In this document: positions 1 to 5,853 of the stretch, piece after piece
How positions within the stretch are numbered: position 1 is the first letter of the stretch
How the letters are laid out: each line of letters starts with the position of its first letter
From: Phycisphaerae bacterium
Lineage (GTDB): Bacteria; Planctomycetota; Phycisphaerae; Sedimentisphaerales; Anaerobacaceae
NCBI GenBank assembly: GCA_030630315.1
Contig: DAOVNI010000115.1
Location: forward strand, 1-5,876
Reading direction: 5' to 3'
DNA: 5,876 nt
Notes under the pieces: generated by a model
Databases searched by the model: none
Told to the model about the DNA's origin: nothing
What the model saw: the letters and a program-made list of their open reading frames with translations, nothing else
Made by a program: the position numbers and the translations under genes

Positions 1-272
1 ATTATGAAAATAAATGGCAGCGGAGAGTCCGAAAAAACAAACCCAATTCAAACCCAATCAAAGCCAATTTCCGAAAAGCCCAAATGAATGTAAACTCACT
101 TATAACAAAGGATTACAGAAAAAACGACGCCTTCGCAGTCCAAAAAAACAAAGCCAAAACAAACCCAATTTCCCTAAAGCACAAATGAATGTAAACTTCT
201 ATTCACAAAAGGATTATGAAAATAAACCAGCCTTCGGAGTTCAAAAAAACAAACCCAAACAAAGCCAATTTC
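1..272. repeat. Tandem array of diverged 101-111 bp repeats, non-coding
   Basis: Two full units and one partial unit lie head to tail: about 1-110, 111-211 and 212-272. Each begins GATTAYRGAAAA or close to it (the first G falls outside the window), continues through a GCCTTCGSAGT-like segment (degenerate in unit 1) and a block of CAAA(C/G)CCAATT motifs. Units 1 and 2 then carry a shared AAATGAATGTAAACT segment at about 82-96 and 183-197. Unit 1 is longer because it has three CAAA(C/G)CCAA motifs instead of two. The plus strand is strongly A/C-rich and G-poor. An open frame runs through it (14-388), but the shared segment is read in different frames in units 1 and 2, so the conserved thing is DNA, not protein. 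The array may continue left of the window. I recall similar interspersed repeats in planctomycete metagenome bins, but cannot confirm family membership. Function unknown. Confidence 0.8.
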
Positions 273-336
273 TGTATCGGCAGCATGGTTCATCGTTTAG
301 AATTACAGGATTGTGCAAGAAAGGTCGATACATTAA

Positions 337-356
337 TTCGTCACCCGTGAATCGAA
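337..356 (+). other. Imperfect hairpin in the thrC leader
   Basis: TTCG-TCAC-CC-GTGA-AT-CGAA can fold into an 8-bp stem interrupted by a 2-nt AT bulge. The innermost pair must open, because the loop is otherwise only 2 nt. It lies 24 nt before the thrC start and is not followed by a T-run, so it is not a standard intrinsic terminator. It could be an operator-like inverted repeat or a chance structure. Confidence 0.25.
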
Positions 357-358
357 CG

Positions 359-380
359 ACGAGATACGAAATACGAGAAT
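359..380 (+). repeat. Three 7-8 bp ACGARAT repeats abutting the thrC start codon
   Basis: ACGAGAT (359-365), ACGAAAT (366-372) and ACGAGAAT (373-380) follow one another without gaps, and the last base touches the ATG at 381. The run occupies the place where a ribosome-binding site would be expected. Whether it acts in translation, as a protein-binding site or is a neutral simple repeat cannot be told from the sequence. Confidence 0.6.
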
Positions 381-1721
381 ATGACTGAAACAGCTTATCA
401 AAAGTGCATAAATCCGGATTGCGGGGCCCAGTTCGATTGCGGACAGGCGATGTTTAAGTGTCCGGCGTGCGGTGAGCTGCTGGATGCACAGTATAACTGG
501 GACAAAATCGAAGTCCCCGATAAACTCAGCGACTTCGGCAAGCGCTGGGGAAATAGAGACAACCCTCTGGATTTCTCCGGTGTATGGCGTTTCAGAGAGC
601 TGCTCAACTTTTGCGACGACAAATACAAAGTAACCATAGGCGAGGGCCAGACAATCTTTCAGCAAAATGACGCTGTCGCCAAGTATGTTGATATGAAGCC
701 GGGGCGTTTATATCTGCAATATGAAGGGCTGAATCCATCCGGCTCATTCAAAGATAACGGTATGGCGGCGGCGTTCAGTCACGCAAAAATGGTGGCAGCT
801 CGTTCGTGCGCATGCGCATCAACGGGCAATACTTCCGCATCGGTGGCTCTGTACGCACACAGTTGTGGCCTGAAAGCCACGGTTTTTATCGGCTCAGGTC
901 GAATCGCCTTCGGCAAACTCAGCCAGGGAATGGATTACGGTGCGCAGACGATTCAAATACAGGGTGACTTCGACGATTGTATGCGTCAGGTCCAGGATGT
1001 CTGCACAAAGCTGGGCCTGTATCTGCTCAATTCACTAAACCCGTTCCGACTCGAAGGGCAAAAGGCCATAATGTATCGAATCATCGAAGGCCTGCGCTGG
1101 GAGGTGCCGGACTGGATAATAGTACCCGGTGGAAATTTGGGCAATTCCAGCGCCTTTGGCAAGACCTTCTACGAGTTAAAACAGTTAGGGTTGATTAAGC
1201 GAATACCGCGAATGGCGATTGTTAACGCTACCGGCGCCGACATGCTGACCGACCTGGTCAATAACAAAAAGCTCCTCTGGAACAACGGCAGAGTTAATCA
1301 GGCGATTATCGACGACTATTACGCAGATTTGACGGCCCGTAACTTTTCGCCGCATACCTGTGCCTCGGCGATAGAAATTGCCCGTCCGGTCAATCTGAAA
1401 AAATGCCTGCGAGCGATTGATATATGTAACGGCGTCGTACGTGCGGTAACCGATGTTGAGATTTGCGATGCAAAGGCAATTATAGGCAAATACGGGTTGG
1501 GCTGTGAGCCGGCTTCGGCGGCAACAATAGCAGGTTTAAGGCGCCTGCGGACGGAAGACGTCATCGGGGCCGACGAGCGAGTTGCCTGCGTGCTGACGGG
1601 GCACCCGTTAAAAGACCCCAACGTAACGGTCAACTACCACAAGGAAAAACAGGGTGAATTCAGCAATCCGCCTGTAGAAGCACCGAACGACATCGATGAA
1701 ATAATCAAGCTGATAAATTGA
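381..1721 (+). CDS. thrC: Threonine synthase (PLP-dependent)
   Basis: Predicted cytoplasmic enzyme of the last step of threonine biosynthesis: O-phospho-L-homoserine + water gives L-threonine + phosphate (EC 4.2.3.1). The 446-residue protein starts with a zinc-ribbon-like module, Cys9-x4-Cys14 and Cys27-x2-Cys30 (a further Cys20 lies between), as in many archaeal and some bacterial threonine synthases. The fold-type II PLP domain follows. The Schiff-base lysine is predicted as Lys124 in NPSGSFKD (118-125). STGNTSAS (147-154) fits the family's substrate/cofactor loop, PGGNLGN (249-255) the PLP-phosphate loop, and GCEPASAAT (374-382) and TGHPLKD (406-412) the C-terminal conserved segments. The ATG is chosen because it sits just ahead of the zinc ribbon. 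No good Shine-Dalgarno is visible. PSGSFKD and TGHPLKD argue against the related cysteate synthases. The GT39 gene begins 33 bp downstream without an obvious terminator, so co-transcription is possible, but a functional link is not implied. Confidence 0.93.
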   Translation: MTETAYQKCINPDCGAQFDCGQAMFKCPACGELLDAQYNWDKIEVPDKLSDFGKRWGNRDNPLDFSGVWRFRELLNFCDDKYKVTIGEGQTIFQQNDAVAKYVDMKPGRLYLQYEGLNPSGSFKDNGMAAAFSHAKMVAARSCACASTGNTSASVALYAHSCGLKATVFIGSGRIAFGKLSQGMDYGAQTIQIQGDFDDCMRQVQDVCTKLGLYLLNSLNPFRLEGQKAIMYRIIEGLRWEVPDWIIVPGGNLGNSSAFGKTFYELKQLGLIKRIPRMAIVNATGADMLTDLVNNKKLLWNNGRVNQAIIDDYYADLTARNFSPHTCASAIEIARPVNLKKCLRAIDICNGVVRAVTDVEICDAKAIIGKYGLGCEPASAATIAGLRRLRTEDVIGADERVACVLTGHPLKDPNVTVNYHKEKQGEFSNPPVEAPNDIDEIIKLIN

Positions 1722-1754
1722 TTCTCCCAACACTCAGCAAGGTAAAACTACGGA

Positions 1755-3401
1755 ATGGAAAACAACCAGAGCAATACCAGGAGAACGAAGATTTTAGTCA
1801 CTTGCGGAGTGATGCTTTTTTCTGCAGTAACCGCGTCCTGGACTCTTTCCGAAAGGCCGCTTAACAACCACGAATGTTTTGTCTCCATCGCAGCACGTGA
1901 GATGCTTCAAAGCGGCGATTGGGTCATGCCTACTTTTAATGGCGAGCTTCGGCTTCAGAAAACGCCTCTTTCCTATTGGCTTGTGGCAGGTTTGGCCAAA
2001 ATAACCGGCAGGGTTGACGAATTTACTACCCGGCTGCCGAGCGTTGTTTTTGGGGTTTTGTCGGTTGCTGCCATTATATATTTTGTAAACCAGTGGCTGA
2101 CTTTTCGCATTGCGATACTTTCTGCGGCTGTTTGGGCGACGTCGCTGGGTTATATTCGTTACTCACATAACGCCCGGCCGGATATGGGGCTGACTTTTCT
2201 TATTATGCTGTGCTTTCTAAGTTTCTACTCAGCCATTACTGCCAACAGCCGCAAAAGACAAGTGGTCTATATGCTGATTTTCTGGATAAGTTTTGGGCTG
2301 GCAAACCTGTCTAAGGGTCCTGCCCCACTGCCCTTGGTACTGGTGCCACTTTTTTTCTACGTTGCTGTGTTTCGGCAGTGGAAACGAGTACCCAAACTTC
2401 TGCCAATTATCGGGATGGTCGTTTTCCTGGCCATCGTTTTGCCTTGGCCGCTGGCCGTTGCTTCCAGGATGAATTGGAATCTGGCTACGTGGAAACGCGA
2501 ATTTATAGACCGCTTCTTCGGTACATACGCCTCCGGCAACAAGCCCCTGTACTATTATCTGCCCAAGATGTTTCAGTTTACTATGCCGTGGGCGGCTTTT
2601 GTGCCGTTTGCCTTAGCTGCTCCTTTTTACAGAGTGTGGAACAAGAAGCAACCTGTAATGCAATTTTTGTGGCTGTGGTTTGTTGTTGACCTGGCATTCC
2701 TCACTATCAGTGGCGGCAAGCGTCAGCATTACATCATCCCCGCAATACCTGCAATGGCAATCTTGGCCGGTATTCTCCTGGAGGATATGGCTTTCTCCAA
2801 AAAAGCATACACAAGTAGATTCGCAAGGAATTTTTTACTTTCTCATCTTGTGATATTAATAATAGGCTTTGTTGCGCTACCGATTGTCATAGGGCAGCTA
2901 CTGCATGAAGTTTTGTATGAAGCAATTCTTTTAAGCGCAGTAGGATTGATTGGGCTTCTGGTTGTTGCCGGGTTGTTTAGAGCTAAGAGGACACCTGTGG
3001 CATGTGGAACTTTATTTGTAAGTATTGCCGTTTTGGTAATGATCGGCTATAGCGGCTTTATAAATCCTCTTAACTACAACCAGCCATCGAGGCAGTTTAC
3101 ACAAGCTGTGGCGCAAAAGGTGCCCGCCTCGGATGAGCTGATAGCATACAAATCTGCTTCCGCAAGGTTCATTCACTATTTTGGCAGAAGCGTGCCCAAA
3201 ATAGGGACAAAATCAGAGGTTTATCAATCGTACAGGGACGGCTGCTGGGTTGTCGCTTTCGGCATATATCTGGACGAACTGCTCGACAATGGGGAGTTTG
3301 AAATCGCTTATGTGCAGGAAAATGCCGAGCGACACGGACAAAACATTGTAGGCGGGGCACTATTGCATAAATCCGGTGGTGGTTCTAAAGACAAGATTTA
3401 G
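1755..3401 (+). CDS. ArnT/PMT-like family 39 glycosyltransferase, integral membrane
   Basis: Predicted inner-membrane GT-C enzyme that takes a sugar from a polyprenyl-phosphate donor and transfers it, on the outer face, to a lipid or protein acceptor. The 548-residue protein has about 12-13 hydrophobic segments (first near 13-29, last near 416-433) and a soluble C-terminal region (about 434-548). ArnT-like signatures are in order: NNHECF (37-42), REMLQSGDWVMPTFNG (48-63), KTPLSYW (69-75), RLPS (93-96), RPDMGLT (141-147) with Asp143 matching the second family acid, LSKGPAP (185-191) and GGKRQHYIIPAIP (320-332). The usual Asp-Glu pair of the first loop reads His39-Glu40, a noteworthy deviation. 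The ATG is 33 bp after the thrC stop; AAGG at 1739-1742 is a weak, distant ribosome site (12 nt). Adjacent GT2 and deacetylase genes suggest an amino-sugar donor. Acceptor and sugar are not determinable here. The family call is firm, the substrate is not. Confidence 0.88.
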   Translation: MENNQSNTRRTKILVTCGVMLFSAVTASWTLSERPLNNHECFVSIAAREMLQSGDWVMPTFNGELRLQKTPLSYWLVAGLAKITGRVDEFTTRLPSVVFGVLSVAAIIYFVNQWLTFRIAILSAAVWATSLGYIRYSHNARPDMGLTFLIMLCFLSFYSAITANSRKRQVVYMLIFWISFGLANLSKGPAPLPLVLVPLFFYVAVFRQWKRVPKLLPIIGMVVFLAIVLPWPLAVASRMNWNLATWKREFIDRFFGTYASGNKPLYYYLPKMFQFTMPWAAFVPFALAAPFYRVWNKKQPVMQFLWLWFVVDLAFLTISGGKRQHYIIPAIPAMAILAGILLEDMAFSKKAYTSRFARNFLLSHLVILIIGFVALPIVIGQLLHEVLYEAILLSAVGLIGLLVVAGLFRAKRTPVACGTLFVSIAVLVMIGYSGFINPLNYNQPSRQFTQAVAQKVPASDELIAYKSASARFIHYFGRSVPKIGTKSEVYQSYRDGCWVVAFGIYLDELLDNGEFEIAYVQENAERHGQNIVGGALLHKSGGGSKDKI

Positions 3402-3405
3402 GGGG

Positions 3406-3948
3406 TTATTCAACCAAACTGGTAATGAAGTCTTTTTCGGCCTCGAGCAGCGGCTGTTCTTTGATACTTTGAACTAGTTCAATGGCCTCGGCAACAGTGT
3501 ATCCGCGTGCCTTGACCGCCCACACGGCGGCGAGTATTGAAACTCTTTTCCTGCCGTTGCTATCGTGGAGAAGCACCGGCAGATTGGCCTTATCAGCCAT
3601 TATATCCAGGAACTGGTCCTGAATTTGCTTATCGGGTAAATAGTTAGCTTTTTCGATAGGCAACTCAACATAATTAACGCCATTGTTTCTGACCCAGGTT
3701 ATTTCCTCGTTGTACCAGTTTTTCTCGCGATGTTCGGAAGCGGAACGGACGTTTACGATAGTGCCGATATGATATTTGTAAAGCAGGCGGGTGTAATCCA
3801 TTCCTCGCGGCTGGCCGCTGGTATAAAGCACGCCCGGCTCGATACTATGAAAATTCTTGATATGAAAATGGCGGACTAACAGAATTACCGCCGCTATTAT
3901 CAGCAGAATAATTATCAGGCCAGCCGATGATTGTTTTTTCTTTTTCAC
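3406..3948 (-). CDS. Membrane-anchored tyrosine/dual-specificity phosphatase-like protein, probable pseudophosphatase
   Basis: The 180-residue protein starts with a Lys-rich tip (2-5) and one hydrophobic helix (about 9-26), so it is probably anchored in the inner membrane; the basic tip predicts an inside N-terminus with the domain outside. The rest matches the small bacterial tyrosine/dual-specificity phosphatase fold: LYTSGQP (41-47), IVNVRSASEHR (64-74), and a P-loop at 128-135. The P-loop reads HDSNGRKR where the family has HCxxGxxR: His128, Gly132 and Arg135 are kept, but the nucleophilic Cys is Asp129. The codon is GAT, two base changes from a Cys codon. Standard Cys-dependent phosphatase activity is therefore not expected; binding or a different chemistry is possible. 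The start is GTG (3948-3946), chosen because it keeps the membrane helix; the next in-frame Met is residue 50. It lies 4 nt after the GT2 stop, with GAGA directly before the GTG, so translation is probably coupled. Last gene of the three-gene operon. Confidence 0.8.
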   Translation of the reverse strand: MKKKKQSSAGLIIILLIIAAVILLVRHFHIKNFHSIEPGVLYTSGQPRGMDYTRLLYKYHIGTIVNVRSASEHREKNWYNEEITWVRNNGVNYVELPIEKANYLPDKQIQDQFLDIMADKANLPVLLHDSNGRKRVSILAAVWAVKARGYTVAEAIELVQSIKEQPLLEAEKDFITSLVE

Positions 3949-3952
3949 TCTC

Positions 3953-4936
3953 TTAGTCCGCCGTTAGAGTTTCCCTGCGATGCACTTTTCGCACCGAATA
4001 TATCTTTTTGTTTGTTGATTCAAAATAGACTCTGCTTATCATCTCGCCTATCAGCCCGGTGGCGATGAAGATTAATCCAATGAGCAGAAGTATAGCCGCC
4101 AGTCCTGCGAGTGGGCCGTGTGCAACAAAAATCGGCACGTTATATACGAACTTGTCGTACAGTATATAGGCGGCCAGCAGTAAGCTCGCGAGGATGCAAT
4201 ATAAAGCCGCTCTGCCGAAAAAGTGCAGCGGCCTTGTGATGTATCCGAGTAGGAACCTGAGCGTTATCAAATCAAAGGCGACTCTAAAGGTTCTGGAGAT
4301 TCCATAGCTGCTGGAGCCTTTCGGACGGACGACGTTCTTTATAGGTATCTCGATGATTTTAACGCCGCTTCGTGACAGTAACGCCGGAATGAATCTGTGC
4401 ATCTCTCCGTAAAGATTTAATTCCTCAATTACCTCGCGTCTGTATGCTTTGAAGGTGGTGCCGAAATCGTGGATATCGACGCCGCTTATTTTTGAAGCGA
4501 GCCAGTTAGCCACCCTTGAAGGGATTTTTCTCATTAAAAGATTGTCCACTCTATGTTTTCGCCAGCCGCTGACTACATCGTAGCCGGCGTCGATTTTTTC
4601 AAGAAAATTTGGTATCTCTTCCGGTGCGTGCTGTAGGTCGCCATCCATTGATATTATTATGCGTCCTCTTGCGATATCAAAGCCGGCGGCGAGAGCGGGG
4701 GTCTGGCCGAAATTACGGCGAAGCTCGACAATAACCATTTTGCTGTCTTTGCCGGCGATATCTTTCAGCAGCTCCAACGTATTATCGGTGCTTCCGTCAT
4801 CGACAAAGACAAGCTCGTAATCCAGGCCGGTTTCACCCATTGTTTTGACTAATCGGCTGTAAAGCTCGTTGACAGCCGGAGCTTCGTTGTAAAGCAGCAC
4901 TACGACCGAACAATCAGTGTGGTCAAAGTTTTCCAT
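3953..4936 (-). CDS. Family 2 glycosyltransferase, polyprenyl-phosphate sugar synthase (DPM1/ArnC/GtrB-like)
   Basis: Predicted to transfer a sugar from a nucleotide-sugar to undecaprenyl phosphate at the cytoplasmic membrane face. The 327-residue protein has the GT-A domain at about 9-225: VVVLLYNEAP (11-20), VDDGSTDNT (45-53) for nucleotide binding, LRRNFGQTPALAAGFD (72-87), MDGDLQH (97-103) containing the metal-binding acidic motif, GWRKHR (124-129) and RPKGSSSYG (204-212). Two C-terminal membrane helices follow (about 236-260 and 264-290), then a short basic tail. This is the usual ArnC/GtrB layout and length. The ATG (4936-4934) lies inside the end of the deacetylase gene, overlapping by 14 bp in another frame. 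GGTG is 4 nt upstream of the start, and a better AGGAG (4956-4952) lies 15 nt upstream. The overlap suggests translational coupling. Sugar identity is unknown; the deacetylase partner favours an N-acetylhexosamine. Confidence 0.92.
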   Translation of the reverse strand: MENFDHTDCSVVVLLYNEAPAVNELYSRLVKTMGETGLDYELVFVDDGSTDNTLELLKDIAGKDSKMVIVELRRNFGQTPALAAGFDIARGRIIISMDGDLQHAPEEIPNFLEKIDAGYDVVSGWRKHRVDNLLMRKIPSRVANWLASKISGVDIHDFGTTFKAYRREVIEELNLYGEMHRFIPALLSRSGVKIIEIPIKNVVRPKGSSSYGISRTFRVAFDLITLRFLLGYITRPLHFFGRAALYCILASLLLAAYILYDKFVYNVPIFVAHGPLAGLAAILLLIGLIFIATGLIGEMISRVYFESTNKKIYSVRKVHRRETLTAD

Positions 4937-5771
4937 AATGCACCAATTTTACTCCTGCATCTTCGAAATACTGCTTTGTTTTTCCGCTGCAAAGAGCTTC
5001 CAGCTCGACCTTTCGCTGGTGTAATAATCTGGTTTTGGCTGGGTCCAGGCCGTCAGCAAATCCCGGATGAGTCATCACTTCTACGGTTGCCGCCGAATTA
5101 TATAAAGCGACGGCCTTGAAGAAATTCACATCTATTTTGCCTGTATGTGCAATGCCAAGAAATACGTCAGTTTTTAAGAAGTCCGGGTTTTGCACGCGGT
5201 TTATCTTGGCCATAATCCTGATTTTTTGGGCTCTTTTTCTGCCATCCTCACTTGTCAGCGGCCAGGGTATTTGAAAAAGTTCTTTTGGCTCGAACGGCCA
5301 ACGTATTGCGGGGATTTGAAATCGTCCGGCCAACTGGCAGACGATTGAGAAAAGCGGAGGGAATGTGTGGATATGTTTATGTGAGTCCAGATGAGTCGGC
5401 TTGAGGCCATTGTCAATGACCCATTGGATTTGGGCGGCCAATTCGGCTCGTATAGCTTCTCTAATCTTATGTCCTGCCAGGGAAAAAAGCGACAGTTTGA
5501 ACAACGAAGATGTGAATTGGCCATCGGTATCGAGTAACCGGTCGATGGTGGTGTCCTTCGATAGTGGTCGGCCCTCAGTGAGATTAAGGTGGACTCCGAT
5601 GCCAAGGTTGGGCAGTTTTTTTGCTATTTTGACGGCCTCGTCGGCGGCCGGCATATTGGCCATAATTGTCGCACTGGTCAGCACGCCGTCGGTATGGGCC
5701 TGGGCGACAGCCTTATTTACACCGTCGCAAAGGCCGAAATCATCCGCGTTTATTATGACTCGCCTGTCCAT
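4923..5771 (-). CDS. YdjC/ChbG/HpnK-family carbohydrate deacetylase
   Basis: Predicted metal-dependent deacetylase that removes the N-acetyl group of an amino sugar. Characterised members act on chitooligosaccharides (ChbG), on a hopanoid side-chain precursor (HpnK), and on polyprenyl-phosphate N-acetylhexosamine (Francisella NaxD). The 282-residue protein is full length for the family. It begins with INADDFG (7-13), carrying the catalytic/metal Asp residues, followed by LTSATIMANMP (31-41), GVHLNLTEGRPL (59-70) with His61, HLDSHKHIH (127-135) with the conserved His cluster, and MTHPGF (233-238) near the C-terminus. All expected active-site positions are present. No signal peptide is seen, so it is cytoplasmic. 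The ATG (5771-5769) fits the normal family start a few residues before NADDFG; no Shine-Dalgarno precedes it. First gene of the minus-strand group, overlapping GT2 by 14 bp, which points to a lipid-linked amino sugar rather than chitin fragments as substrate (inference). Confidence 0.92.
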   Translation of the reverse strand: MDRRVIINADDFGLCDGVNKAVAQAHTDGVLTSATIMANMPAADEAVKIAKKLPNLGIGVHLNLTEGRPLSKDTTIDRLLDTDGQFTSSLFKLSLFSLAGHKIREAIRAELAAQIQWVIDNGLKPTHLDSHKHIHTFPPLFSIVCQLAGRFQIPAIRWPFEPKELFQIPWPLTSEDGRKRAQKIRIMAKINRVQNPDFLKTDVFLGIAHTGKIDVNFFKAVALYNSAATVEVMTHPGFADGLDPAKTRLLHQRKVELEALCSGKTKQYFEDAGVKLVHYGKL

Positions 5772-5779
5772 CTGCAGTA

Positions 5780-5808
5780 AGCTTAAGCGGCAAAAGCAAT
5801 CGAGTCAA
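5780..5808 (-). promoter_or_regulatory. Weak sigma70-like promoter candidate for the deacetylase operon
   Basis: On the minus strand TTGACT (5808-5803) matches the -35 consensus at 5 of 6 positions. It is followed after 17 bp by TAAGCT (5785-5780), which matches the -10 consensus at only 3 of 6. If used, transcription would begin at or next to the ATG, giving a near-leaderless mRNA, which agrees with the absence of a ribosome-binding site. The poor -10 keeps this tentative. Confidence 0.2.
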
Positions 5809-5822
5809 TCAGAAATTAGCAT

Positions 5823-5853
5823 ATAGCGTTTTAGCGTATCCGCTATTCGCTAT
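5823..5853. repeat. Nested palindrome of four TAGCG/CGCTA pentamers
   Basis: TAGCG occurs at 5824-5828 and 5832-5836, and its complement CGCTA at 5841-5845 and 5848-5852. The inner pair forms a 5-bp stem with a 4-nt loop (TATC), the outer pair a second stem extended to 6 bp by A5823-T5853, separated by a small TTT/TT internal loop. On the plus strand it ends in five T residues (5853-5857), resembling an intrinsic terminator, but no plus-strand gene ends here. Read on the minus strand it contains the 7-bp tandem AATAGCG AATAGCG. It could be an operator, a terminator for antisense transcription, or a member of a repeat family. Confidence 0.5.

Larger units (their letters stand above)
273..380 (+). 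other. Leader region upstream of threonine synthase
   Basis: These 108 bp separate the repeat array from the thrC start. They hold an imperfect hairpin (337-356) and a run of three 7-8 bp repeats (359-380). No convincing -35/-10 pair was found by eye: TTACAG at 303 with GATACA at 327 has an 18-bp spacer but matches the sigma70 consensus poorly. The only Shine-Dalgarno-like bases are GAGA at 375-378, just 2 nt from the ATG, which is too close for normal use. The thrC promoter is therefore unlocated. Confidence 0.5.

Noticed and set aside
1..272. CRISPR array
   Set aside because: Units are over 100 bp, diverged, and have no short identical repeats separated by unique spacers.
303..334. Sigma70 promoter for thrC
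   Set aside because: Candidate hexamers TTACAG/GATACA match poorly, and TTGTGC/TACATT has a 12-bp spacer, so neither supports a call.
14..388. Open frame of 124 codons across the repeat array
   Set aside because: The repeat units are read in different frames, composition is low-complexity Lys/Gln/Asn/Pro, it has no recognisable domain, and it runs into the thrC start in another frame. Treated as non-coding repeat.
333..665. Minus-strand frames of 110 and 79 codons opposite the start of thrC
   Set aside because: They lie antisense to a strongly supported threonine synthase and show no domain-like features; shadow frames.
1319..1633. Minus-strand frame of 104 codons inside thrC
   Set aside because: Antisense to conserved thrC motifs, with no recognisable family; a codon-bias shadow.
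2378..2689. Plus-strand frame of 103 codons inside the GT39 gene
   Set aside because: Fully inside a gene with convincing membrane and motif structure; out-of-frame shadow.
5401..5826. Plus-strand frame of 141 codons opposite the deacetylase
   Set aside because: Antisense to conserved YdjC motifs, and its sequence shows no independent family signature.
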